In this document: one piece after another, positions 20,515 through 30,849 of the stretch
Layout: each line of letters starts with the position of its first letter
How positions within the stretch are numbered: position 1 is the stretch's first letter
Source of the DNA: Aspidapion aeneum
Lineage: Eukaryota; Arthropoda; Insecta; Coleoptera; Brentidae
Assembly (NCBI GenBank): GCA_963576565.1
Contig: OY755040.1
Location: 22,013,043 to 22,077,042 of the forward strand
Direction: 5' to 3'
DNA length: 64,000 nucleotides
Position numbers and translations under genes: made by a program
Notes under the pieces: model-generated
Told to the model about the DNA's origin: nothing
Database searches by the model: none
The model's input: only the letters and a program-made list of their open reading frames with translations

Positions 20515-20639
20515 TATTGTCCGCTTATTTTGATGCCTATTTCATCCCAATCTATGTTTTTATTGGGCCACCCTGTCTAACACCTCTCCTTATACGGATT
20601 GGCTTGGTTCATTTGTGGATTTTGATTGATGTTGCTTCG

Positions 20640-20640
<1 letters not shown>

Positions 20641-20682
<42 letters not shown>
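20641..20682. repeat. (TA)n microsatellite
   Basis: About 21 uninterrupted TA units inside the RT remnant. Confidence 0.9.
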
Positions 20683-20684
<2 letters not shown>

Positions 20685-21504
20685 GTATTAAGTCTGTATA
20701 TCAGTGATATATTCAGCTAGTAATTAAAGATGCTTTTACTGCCCAGTTCTCAATACTATCGAAAGCTTTTTCGAAATCTATAAATTGAATATATAGTGGA
20801 ATGTTGTAATCATGGTTAATAGGTGGTCAACTGTACTGAAACCTTTTCTGAAGCCCGCTTATTCTTTTGATTAATATCCGTCAAATTTTGTTGTTAGCTT
20901 ATAAATTACAATGAGGAGTGTTACACGTCGAGAGTTTCTTTGGGATGCTCTATCGCCTTTCGTGTGGAGAATAGTTTGGGATTATTTTTTCTTTTAGTAT
21001 TTTATTCAGGAGAATATGGAGGGTATTAACTACAGCTTTACCACCGTACTTAAGCATTTCTGCCGTTACTCCGTCTTTTCCAGGTGATTTTTTATTTTTA
21101 TATATCATCACGAGATATCCAACGATATTTTTAGTGCATTGTTGTCATTCAGGGCGCGCAGTCCATGAGAAGTTACGCATGATTGGGCGAGCACTCATCA
21201 GATGCTGTGCGATATATCGCGCCCGGCAAATCGTGCCGTTACCGATATGTGTGCAAATGCCGTAACGGTAAATTCGAATCGCCATATCGTAGAATAAGTT
21301 TGTCACTGTTTATATTTTTGAAATCATTAAGAAACAGCGAGCCTAAAAATTTAGGATAATACAGTGTTGTTTGGTGTAAAACCTGTCAAAATTTGAAACT
21401 TAATGGAAAAAGGTGATCTTTTGAAATTTTGACCCGGACTTTCTTAGGGTTCATTAAAATCATCAAACATTTGTATTTTTGACATTCTGATATCTACTTA
21501 AATA

Positions 21505-22410
21505 CGAGGGTGGACCAAATATAAACAAGCCTTTTAAACTTACTAACGGAAAAGTCATTCAAGATGAACGTGGCCGTTATAATTTTGAAGTAGGGATATC
21601 CAGCAGCATACAGGCGGCCAGGAGCAATCGCAATGAGCGAGAAGAAAGTACACAGCAGTGTTGCGCAAAGAATAATCATTAAATTTCTTACACGCGAAAA
21701 CGTAAAACCTGCTGAAATTCGATGCAGATGGCGAGCATAGTTCGGAAATAAGACGCTTTCGTGGGTACTTAATAAAAACTTGGTGCAAAAAAATTAATGA
21801 CGGCCGTGAGCGTGTCGACAACGTGAGTCAACCACTTCGTCCGCGTACCATCATTTCTGCAGGCAAAGTTTTAGCGACCGTTTTCTGGGACTGGAGAGGA
21901 GTTTTGTTGGTCGATTTTTTGCACGAGCGAATAACAAAAAACGCGGCTTACTACTGCAACTTACTCGACCAGGTAAAGCTTGATTATCGCCAAAAGAGAA
22001 GAGCACACCCCATCCAAGGCGTGTTGCTCCTGCATGACAACGCTAGACCTGATACGGCAGCTTTAACACAGCCCAAAATCAATGAAATGCACTGGACTGT
22101 GCTGGAATACCCTCCACACAGTCCAGATTTGTCACCTTGCGATTTTCATATGTTTGACCCACTCGAAGATTCACTGGGAGGCGAGCAATTTCAGACCAAT
22201 GAAGAGGTGGAGGCATTCGTGCGCAACTGGTTAGAGACCCGCCCAGCTTCCTTTTATGAAAACGGGATTAAGAAACTGTCAAACCGTTGGGAAAAGTGTA
22301 TTAACAAAGAAGGGGGATGTGTAAAAAAGTAGAAAAAATTTCTGTTTTGTGTCATGTTTCTAAATAACTAGTTTATAAACAAAGGCTTGTTTATATTTGA
22401 TCCACCCTCG
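21505..22410 (+). mobile_element. internally deleted mariner element, copy 1 (906 bp)
   Basis: Ends are inverted repeats beginning 'cgagggtgg', then 'caaatataaacaagcc'. TA lies on both sides (21503-21504 and 22411-22412). Full mariners are about 1.3 kb. This copy lacks the middle of the transposase gene, including the first catalytic Asp. The copy at 29374-30274 has the same deletion junction. Confidence 0.9.
21633..22332 (+). pseudogene. mariner transposase, broken
   Basis: The start ATG at 21633 opens an N-terminal helix-turn-helix region ('MSEKKVHSSVAQRI') that soon hits a stop. The 3' part is open from 21823 to 22332. It shows 'GVLLVDF', 'LLHDNARPDTA' (second catalytic Asp) and 'HSPDLSPCDFHMF' (third Asp). 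Exactly 34 residues separate these two, the D34D spacing of mariner. The first Asp region is deleted. The C-terminal 'FYENGIKKLSNRWEKCI' is preserved. It cannot make an active enzyme. Confidence 0.88.
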
Positions 22411-22412
22411 TA

Positions 22413-24990
22413 GATACTTGTTAGGGTATAAAAATACACGCGAATACCCTAAAGCAATCCTCTTTAAAAATTCTAAAAGTGAAACTCTTTTGCATGCCAC
22501 TTTATCTATATTTTGAGATGACAGATGTAGCTTAATTAATTAACCAGGCCACACCAGGCCTTTCTGTTTTTGTTTTATCTTGTTTTAATTTCGCTAATTG
22601 ATCACTTTCAAAAGCTTTATCGCTGTCATTTCTCAAACGATCCAGTTGTGTCACTTTTACTTTCCCGACGGATATACTTAGTTTAGAGTGTAATGCATGT
22701 TACATAATTAGTAAAAATGCTTTAAAAACGAAGTTATTATCTCCTTCCAATAAAATTTCAGTTCATACCAAGTGCATTTTGTTTTTAAATGAGAGAGGAA
22801 GAGGTTTCTTTTTACGACTACCTTAGATTACCAATTAATAAGTTGTTCTTTGTCTAAATTAAGGTAAAAAAAAATTAAATTATGTGTATGACAATAATAA
22901 TCAACATGCGTTCCAAAATCCACAAGGCGATATTTACCTAGGGTAACTTTGTGTTTTCGATGACGTCATCAATATCGCCTTACCCTACCATAACCTTACC
23001 TTTGCCTTTTACTTCCAAAGGCACACGCTGCTCAATGAGTATATGCCACTTTTCTGTTGGCTCCTTCGAATAGATATAGATTTTATCAGCAGCCTATATC
23101 AGCAACAGAGATGAGGCCAATATTTGGTCATAGCCTTTAAATAACGGTACAGCACAGTAAATAATTTTGTTTTTTTAAATTTATGTAACTAATTAGGTGT
23201 AAGCTAAGAAACATTTATTTTCCCGAATCTTAGGAATTATTGCATACAAATTCCAGAGGGATGAGTACCAGAGGAATGAGTTTTTTAATGGTTTTCCAAT
23301 TTAAATCAAAATCTATTTAGACTACTTAAGTTTTATATAAACAAAGTTCCTATACTTATAATTTTAAAACAATCAAGAAAAAATTATACTATTGATATCA
23401 GTCGAATATTTAGTGACCATAGGGATGATAATTGAAGCGTTCCTTTTTGATTTCTCCGAAAAAAACTAATTTTCTGTCGAAAATAAAAAAATCTAAAATT
23501 TAAACCAAACTAAAGTTGACATTATCTGTCACAACTTGTCACCCTCACAAGTAAATTAGATATCCAGGGCCGTCTCTTTCTCTAGAAATTAACCGGTGGT
23601 ATTCACAAATATTGTGTTCTTAAAAATGGAGCACGTTTAAAATTGTAAAATTTTCCGGAGAAGATGTAAATTCGATTTTTCAAAAATATGACTGCAAACT
23701 TAAGTTTTATCAATTTTTTGATAAATAGTTAAGACTTGGTTAAATATTATTTATTAGGATATTTTTTTCAATTTGAGTTTTTAATATTTGGTTTGGGACT
23801 ACACCAGAGGAATGAGGTATTTGCTTTGTAATAAAAAAAATTATAAACTTGCAAATTTTTTATACATTAAACTCAAATGCTCCATAAAGAAAACATTTCG
23901 TTTCTTATAACTAACACTATGCTTCATTTGCAGTCTGTTTTTGAAAAATATGTATTCCCACTCCACAGCACCATTTTTGTAGAATCATCCATTACTCACA
24001 TTGTTTTTGTGCGTGGAGCATGGATGTTTTAACTTAACGCCCTTAACAATACATTTCAATTATTTTAGCAGAATTCTTTAATGCATTTCTAGTCATTTCA
24101 TGGCGGAGTTTGGGTGATCATGGGTTAGTTTCTTAAAAATAAAAATGAATTAGGAACCCGAAACATAGTAGTAGTAGAGGGTATATTTTTTAATGACTTG
24201 TGGGTAAACATTTGGGCGCAGCACCCCGAAATTTTTTCCCTGACTCAAAATTCTGGCACTACCATGTTGTATTGACACGAGCTGCCGTTGGCTTTTTGGA
24301 CCATTAACACCGGATCGCCCCTAAATAACGATTCCTGTTGCGACTTTGTAGTTATTTTTGACTTTCTCGCGTACTAGCTATTAAACATGAAGAAAGAAAA
24401 TGAAGGTGTGAACAGGAATACATCGTTGAGTTATCAGGGATATTTTGAAACGCTTATTTGACAGTTTGTTATTGTTAGAGGTATTACTGAGGCATTCCTT
24501 TATTTTTATTCAACATAACGAAGTCCATTAATTAAGAAGAGGGGTTTTAGCCAATTTTCTTTTGTGATGTTTAGGAATACTTCGTGTTTAGGCCATCCGG
24601 GGTCTCGGCGATTAAGGCCCCACGCAATACAATAAAAATAATTTAAATCAAGAGAGCACCTAAATAGTGGCGGAATTTGACAACTGACAAATACAGAAAA
24701 AAATACTGTCAAAAGTCTCTGTTATTCCTCTATGTTATTACGTTTCAATTTTTTTTTTTTCAACTGGCATGATTTTGAAGAAGAATAACACACAACGGAA
24801 GTCAAAGTTATCAAAATTTTAAGCGTTTCAAAATGTCACTATTCTTCGTACATTATGGTCCACGTTTTCGTTATTTTCTTACTTCTTTGCTTATAAACCA
24901 GTGCGCAGAAGAGTCGAAAATAACCATACAGGTGTAACTGTTATCTTTTCAGTTATTATTCTTTACAAGTACACATGATCAGAAGCGAAA
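22413..24990. other. no gene seen
   Basis: AT-rich and without recognisable protein similarity. The phrase 'agaggaatgag' recurs near 23270 and 23812, suggesting an old repeat. Otherwise nothing to report. Confidence 0.4.
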
Positions 24991-25043
24991 TAGCAATGGC
25001 GTACGCAGATATGAATTTCGGGGGGGTTTGAGCGGACAAATAT

Positions 25044-25745
25044 CCCAGGTAGCAAGGGGTTATCAAATGACGTTTTTTTTTCGTCGAAAAGTGGTCATTT
25101 GGATGACCAGCAGGTCATCTACCAAAAAATGTTGTCTTTAAGGCGTCAGTTATTTGACGTCTTTTCGTAGTGTAGTTTTTGACGTCTGAAACACGTCATA
25201 TATTGGTCACTACCCACACTGCACACTTTGTCCAAGGGACATACACTCATACTTACATAGATGGTGCCCCAGTCAGTACTTGACCGGATTTATACGGAAT
25301 GTGGGGGTACGTATGTAAAATAAATTAAATATTAAATCAAGACAAACTTCGAGACTTCTTTCGCTTCAAGGTGAAGATGTATCTGTACCTCACAGAACAC
25401 CGCTGTACCTGTTCCAGTACTTCCAGGTCTAAGTCACAGAAGAGTCGCCTTCTGTGTCTAAGTTTCCTTCAGTGTTCTCAACTACAGGGAATATTTCATA
25501 TATTCAGACGAATTTAAAAAAAGTCGTAAAAAGGTTTGTGTCTGTGTGCATGTGTGTCTGATGTTCTGATTTGATCCTAAATACGTCATATTGCTGACGT
25601 GTTTAAAACGTCTAAAAATGACGTCATTTTGGGTGTGTCTTTTGAACGTCATTTAAAGGTCATTTACACGTCAGGTTAAAGATGTCAATGGTCATTAAAA
25701 ATGACCTGTTTTTGACGTTTATAAAACGTGACCTTGCTACCTGGG
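25044..25745. mobile_element. GACGTC-rich DNA transposon, copy 2 (702 bp)
   Basis: Perfect 14-bp inverted ends: 'cccaggtagcaagg' on the left and its complement on the right. Subterminal GACGTC and GGTCAT words alternate on both sides. Compared with copy 1 (11328-12000) it has an extra stretch of about 50 bp near 25488-25537 and lacks a few short pieces. No transposase is encoded. Superfamily not assigned. Confidence 0.85.
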
Positions 25746-25845
25746 ATCGATCCTGCCGGGGGCTTAAGTACACATCGATACATTTTAATTTAGATTTTCA
25801 GGAGTAAATATTCAGTGGCTCTGGGGGGGCTTCAGCTCTTAAGTT

Positions 25846-26034
25846 TTTTTTTTTTTGTTTTTATTTATACTGGGACTTTCCATCCAATTAGGGTCAATCG
25901 CCCAGTTTCGCAATGTTTGAGCAAGGATAAAGCAGTATTTAAACAAACACAAACAACCAAGTACCTAGCCAGGAATCGAACCCGTGCCGCTGGTGTGAGA
26001 AACAAACATTGCTACCACTACACCACAACGGCAA
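25846..26034 (-). mobile_element. tRNA-derived SINE, copy 1
   Basis: On the minus strand the head at 26034 starts 'gttgccgttgtggtgtagtg' with an A box, a B box 'gggttcgattcc' near 25985-25974, then a body with 'gcgaaactgggcgattgacc' and an A-rich tail (T run at 25842-25855 on the plus strand). A 13-bp TSD 'cagctcttaagtt' flanks it (25833-25845 and 26035-26047). The same family is at 60542-60733. Confidence 0.9.
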
Positions 26035-26190
26035 CAGCTCTTAAGTTGCCCTAGTGCGTGCGCCACTGAAAACAACCACAAAAATCGTTAATTTAGATGC
26101 GATTTTACCCTAGAAGAGCATAGGTGGCTTTTGTCTGATTTTACTGCGATTTTAAACGTTTCACTGTTAATCACTCGCATTATGAATAAT

Positions 26191-26469
26191 AGGGACTTAC
26201 TGGAATAAAACCTGACTTTATTTTAGAGTCGACTTTATTCTGACAGATTTACAGAGAAACTTACAGCTGACCTCTGAAAATTGACATACCAAAGTCAAAT
26301 TTAAAAATAAGGTCGCTAACTTTCGTTTAATAAATACAGACACTAATAAATCCGGTCCTTAAATACACAAAGGCCGAATTTTGAAAGAAAACAGCTTCTT
26401 TTTATATGTAAATCTGTCACAATACGTTCGATTTTAAAATAAGGTCAGGTTTTATTCCAATAAGTGTCT
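26191..26469. mobile_element. MITE of the TTATTGCAATAA family, copy 1
   Basis: Inverted ends: left 'agggacttactggaataaaa' and right, reversed, 'agacacttattggaataaaa'. Related copies are at 35965-36236 and 53092-53358; all contain a 'gacagatt/ctgacag' segment and 'aaaggcc' in the middle. No coding sequence. Confidence 0.7.
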
Positions 26470-26738
26470 AATCAAGATTACGGCGGGCATGTCACGTCGT
26501 CACGTCGACTTGGAAAATAGCCGCCTTTATCAAAGACACTCTATTTACTTGCTTAAAGTCTGTCCAGAAATTAAATCGTAAGTTCAAATACTAACTAGAA
26601 TAACAAAGTAAACGTGCGCATTTATTTTTCACTAATAAATTTAAAGTACAAAATCTATTAAAAAGCATTTTGATAAAAAAAACCTCCTAAATATTGTTTT
26701 AGTTTAGAGCCTGCCGAAGCTTTGGTTTTCAAAATATA

Positions 26739-28170
26739 CAGGGCTCGACTTTGAACGTTTAGCCTTTATGAAAATTTTATTAAAAAGGATGAACTTATGC
26801 AAAGCAAGAAGTCAGTGAGGGACCAAAGACGCGCATATTCAGGAGCGTTTGCCGCTGTGACTCAAAATTCATTAATAGTTTTTTATTACTAAATAGGAGC
26901 AATCAAAGTAAGATTTCCACTTTTAAAAGACGAAGAAATAGTAATTATTATTTATTTCGTTATTTTAGCATTAATCAGGAAACATTAAATCTAGTCTAGA
27001 AAAATGTGATTTTTTAATAATGTTTTCTTACACAATAACCTTGCTCTTTTATTAAAGTCGCGCTTAAATGCCGCTCAAGTGTTCGATCTCCTGGCGGCTG
27101 CTCACGAAGTCAAGTTGCTAAAAGTCACCATACGCTATCCAGGAAACAGAATAGAGGACAACATTTTTGGGGGTAGGGATGTACGACAGCCCTAAACCTC
27201 TTGCCCCTCTACTGGTTTCAGTCTGCAAAAAAATTGTTTGTCACGTTTTACTACTCCTTTTAAAACTTTATTTTTGCCCCTTAAATGGAGGGGCCATTCC
27301 TCTTGAAAAAAAAAACAATAAGTTGAAATGCGGTGTTATGGTAATTGCAATTATTTAAATTTTTAAAATAATTGAAAAATTATTTTACAATTATAATGAA
27401 ATTACAAAAATGCAATTGAATTAATAAAGTGATTGTTATTATTAGTAAAAATCTATTTTGCTTTTATCATTTAAAGCAATCCACGTTTCATACTGAATTT
27501 AAGGGGTAAGTTCGGAATGTATTACAAAGGAAGAGGCTCCCAAATTAAGCATTTTTACATTTTGTAAATTATGAAAAAGTGAAAGAAATAAATAAAAAAA
27601 CACTTTTTTTTATTTTGCAAGTAGAAAATTTATAATTATGTTATTTTTTTGTGGTAATTAATTACACAGTTTTCTAAGTACATTACTGTAAAGTAATTTG
27701 TAATGTAATAGTTACTTTTCAAAGTATTGGTTTCTAACTCTGGTTGAGAATAAATCGGTACACATAAAGACCAAGAAATTTGTTATCCATAAAGTTGAAT
27801 TTGTGGAATATTTTGTTTGTACGTGTAGTAACCTCCTTTAACATTTTTGCTATGTTAGAAAGCTCTACCTGTACACTTAATTACGGATTCGCAGAATTGA
27901 TTATTAGTCATACACTTCAAAGGATATCTAAGTGATAGCGCTACAGCAATTAAAATCAAGGGGTTTTAAGTATTTTATGCATCGCCGTCTTTGGCCTACT
28001 CAGCCGGTAAGAGTAACGTCATTAGATCGCGAAAAGAAAACCATTTTCTTGAATTGCTAACTTGACAACAGCGCTAAACTATTTATCTCTATTAGTGCCA
28101 TTTATTTAAATAGCGATCTTACTTCAGTTCACATATTTTTCAATGGCCAAACGATCGTTGACGAACCCTG
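26739..28170. mobile_element. TATA-flanked DNA element, copy 1 (1432 bp)
   Basis: Starts 'cagggctcg' and ends 'cgaaccctg', with TATA on both sides (26735-26738, 28171-28174). Inverted similarity of the ends reaches about 27 bp with mismatches. A second copy is at 48438-49724, lacking about 150 bp that are present here (roughly 27010-27165). No frame with transposase motifs is seen. It ends about 45 bp beyond the NDUFS3 polyadenylation signal. Confidence 0.8.
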
Positions 28171-28214
28171 TATAGGGAGATTTGAGCCCTACAAAATGCA
28201 AGCAAAAGTAGATT

Positions 28215-28220
28215 TTTATT
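28215..28220 (-). terminator. NDUFS3 polyadenylation signal
   Basis: AATAAA on the minus strand, 48 bases after the NDUFS3 stop codon. It is the first good signal in the 3' flank, and the mobile element ending at 28170 begins shortly beyond. Confidence 0.65.
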
Positions 28221-28267
28221 AACAAGCTTAACGTCAATTTGAATAAAACTAAAAAAATAAATTAATT

Positions 28268-29277
28268 TCATTCTTTAGGTCGTACTTTGTCTTTTCCTAC
28301 GTCCTTTTTCTTAAAATTCCGGAATTCTTCCCACGGAGAACTCAAATCAAACTGCCTGAATTCTTGCGTCCATTCAACAGGTTCGGTGAGTACGCGTTTC
28401 TTGTCTTCGTCGTAGCGTGATTCAACGTAGCCTCCAAGAGGAAAATCTTTTCGTAGAGGATGACCCTCAAAACCGTAGTCGGTCATAATTCTCCTAGAAA
28501 CAATTTAAGCAGTAACTACGGAGTAAGGGAGGTCAATACCGCGGTAAAACTAGAATAGAGAAAAGGATGCACTACTATCTCAAGAAATATTTGAAAAGAA
28601 ACGTCACCAAAAGTAGATACGAGAAGAATATTTAAGGTAATAAATTGGTCTAACCTGAGGTCTGGATGATTAGCAAAAAAAACACCATTTAAGTCCCAGA
28701 CCTCTCTTTCCAACCAATCAGCAGACTTGTAAACAGAAGTGGCAGATGTGATTGGAGTTAGCTCATCAGTGTAGGTTTTAACTCTGACTCTGGAATTATA
28801 TCTTAGGGAGAGAAGGTCGTAGATAATCTCAAATCTGTAACAACAAAGGAATTTATGCAATCAAAAGTTAGAGTTACTAATAACATAATTAAACGACCAA
28901 AGCTAGTATAGTATTTTTACTGACCTCTGAATTCTAGAAGGAACATCTATCGCACAAATATTCATACACTGTTCCATCTGTGAATTATGGTGATCCTTTA
29001 AGAACATTAGAACTGGAACAATTCCTTCGGGTACAGCCATAATCTCGAGTTCTTTGATATGAGTAAAAACAACTTTCTGGACATACTTTGGCAAACATTC
29101 GGCCACATAGGCACCGAATTTTTTAAGTTGTTCAGCAGGTTCCCTTACGACTTCATCGTCGGTATCACAATCGTTTTCGGACACAACGTTTTTGCAGTCT
29201 CCCGACACGTTCCTAAGAATCGAAAATGGGAAGTTTAAGAATTTAAATGTATTTCTTTGCAGTAGTGACAACGCCAT
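28268..29277 (-). CDS. NDUFS3: NADH:ubiquinone oxidoreductase 30 kDa subunit (NDUFS3), complete, three exons
   Basis: Core subunit of the peripheral arm of mitochondrial complex I, near the quinone-binding junction in the matrix. Exons on the minus strand: 29277-28925, 28834-28655 and 28493-28268. Both introns (90 and 161 bp) are GT-AG, and the three exons join in frame to 252 residues, close to the usual 255-265. The ATG at 29277 gives a short basic mitochondrial presequence ([13 protein letters not shown]); in-frame ATGs at 29292 and 29349 are less likely. Conserved blocks include '[15 protein letters not shown]', '[18 protein letters not shown]', '[20 protein letters not shown]' and 'SPWEEFRNF'. 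One oddity is Asn in '[10 protein letters not shown]', where an aromatic residue is nearly always found. A mariner lies 97 bp upstream of the ATG. Confidence 0.95.
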
Positions 29278-29373
29278 ATTATATGTTAACATTTTTGAGT
29301 GAAATATTGCTTTTGTTGTTATTTGGTATTTGCTCAACCTGATTGACAAAATGAGGTTTGAAATAGTATATTA

Positions 29374-30274
29374 CGAGGGTGGATCAAATATAAACAAGCC
29401 TTTTAAACTTATTAACGGAAAAGTCATTCAAGATGAACGTGGCAGTTATAATTTTGATTCAGCAGCATGTAGGCGGCTGGTAGTGCCGCTATGCTCATTT
29501 GGCCAGGAGCAATCGCAATGAGCGAGAAGAAGGTACACAGCAGTGTTGCGCAAAGAATAATCATTAAATTTCTTACACGCGAAAACCTTAAACCTGCTGA
29601 AATTCGATGCAGATTGCGAGCACAGTTCGCAAATAAGACGCTTTCGTGGGTACCTGTGAAAACTTGGTGCAAAGAAATTAACGCCGGCTGTGAGCGTGTC
29701 GACAACGTGAGTCAACCACGTCGTCCTTACCATCATTTCTGCAGTCAAAGTGTTAGCGACCGTTTTCTGGGAGTTATGTTGGTCGATTTTTTGCACGAGC
29801 GAATAACAATAAACGCGGCTTACTACTGTAACTTACTCGACCAGGTGATTATCGCCAAAAGAGGAGAGCACACCCCATGCAAGACATGTTGCTCCTGTAT
29901 GACAACGCTAGACCTAATACGGCAGTTTTAACACAGGCCAAAATCAATGAAATGCACTGGATTCTGCTGGAATACCTCCATACAGTCCAGATTTGTCACC
30001 TTGCGATGTTCATATGTTTGGCCCACTCAAAGATTTATTGGGAGGCGAGCAATTTCAGACCAATGAAGAGGTGGAGGCATTCACGCGCAACTGGTTAGAT
30101 ACCCGCCCAGCTTCCTTTTATGAAAACGGGATTAAGAAACTATCAAACCGTTGGGAAAAGTGTATTAACAGCGAAGGGGGATGTGTAGAAAAGTAGAAAA
30201 AAATTCTGTTTTGTGTCATGTTTCTAAATAACTAGTTTATAAACAAAGGCTTGTTTATATTTGATCCACCCTCG
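29374..30274 (+). mobile_element. internally deleted mariner element, copy 2 (901 bp)
   Basis: Inverted ends 'cgagggtggatcaaatataa' and complement, with TA on both sides (29372-29373 and 30275-30276). It is highly similar to 21505-22410, shares that copy's central deletion, and has a further small gap near 29770. It stands 97 bp before the NDUFS3 start codon and is transcriptionally divergent from it. Confidence 0.92.
29518..30196 (+). pseudogene. mariner transposase, broken
   Basis: ATG at 29518 opens 146 codons with the N-terminal helix-turn-helix region ('MSEKKVHSSVAQRI' to 'CKEINAGCERVDNVSQP'), then the deletion, then a frameshift. Later frames contain 'LLYDNARPNTA' (second Asp) and 'SPCDVHMFGPLKD' (third Asp). 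The first catalytic Asp is missing. Several frame changes between 29770 and 30000 break the protein. Confidence 0.88.
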
Positions 30275-30589
30275 TATATACCAAGGAATAAAAAAGAGTA
30301 TTTAGAATCAGCTGTTAAGTTTTAAAGCTAGCTCTTTCTCCCTACTTCTCACTATTTTTATTTTGTTTCTGTTAATATCAATAGGGTGCTTTTGGTCAGG
30401 ATTTTTGCCAGTGTGTTGCCCTTACCTTTATCATGCGCGGGTGCAGCCGCGCTTTGTCATGCTGTTAACTATATTGAAGGTAACGACAGGCGCTAATTAG
30501 AGCCGAGTAACGATTACCTTTCCCGTTAGAGAGCCATGCACCCAAAACGAACTGTACCAAAGACCCCTTCTTTAATCCTAAGACGCCTG

Positions 30590-30815
30590 TTTTCTTTCAG
30601 GAGTGGTTTCCAAATGTTTGGTATGTCGTTGCTTTCGTTTTCGCCAATGCGATTCCTTATGCCAAAGTTTAGCCTCTGACCACTGAATCCTTCATTCACT
30701 ATGGCCTAATTGGGTACTATTTAGATGTTCATTTACTCTAACCTGAAGAGGGCCTTTCGTTCCACCTACATATGATTTACCACAATCACACTTCGTTTTA
30801 GTTACAAAACTCCTT
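30590..30815 (-). pseudogene. Penelope-like element, GIY-YIG endonuclease remnant
   Basis: On the minus strand 'KCDCGKSYVGGTKG' (near 30795-30755) followed by 'VRVNEH' matches the start of the GIY-YIG endonuclease at the C-terminus of Penelope-like retroelement proteins. Downstream residues include a basic 'RKRKQRH'-type stretch. Frames are interrupted. The RT part is not seen nearby. A second remnant is at 60860-61085. Confidence 0.65.
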
Positions 30816-30849
30816 ATTGTATCAAATGTCTATAATAACTAATAATTCT

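Larger units (their letters stand above)
19955..21110 (-). pseudogene. RTE-like reverse transcriptase remnant, split by a MITE
   Basis: Read on the minus strand from 21110: 'KSPGKDGVTAEMLKYGG' (about 21095-21045), then 'FIDFEKAFDSIENW' (near 20790-20750), then 'IGIKISGQ' ending at 20517. After a 439-bp inserted element, 'LNHLRYADDIALVTDKKKGL' follows at about 20065-20000. YADD is the RT catalytic box. The order is that of an RTE/BovB-like non-LTR RT. Stops and frameshifts are present, and a (TA)n run has expanded within it. The endonuclease domain and 3' end are missing. Confidence 0.75.
24994..26068. mobile_element. CAGTGGCGYA-type MITE carrying two nested insertions
   Basis: The left end 'caatggcgtacg' and the reversed right end 'cagtggcgcacg' are the termini of the hAT-like family best seen at 61100-61444. 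The body is interrupted by a GACGTC-rich element (25044-25745) and a SINE (25846-26034). No clear TSD survives for the outer element. Confidence 0.6.
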
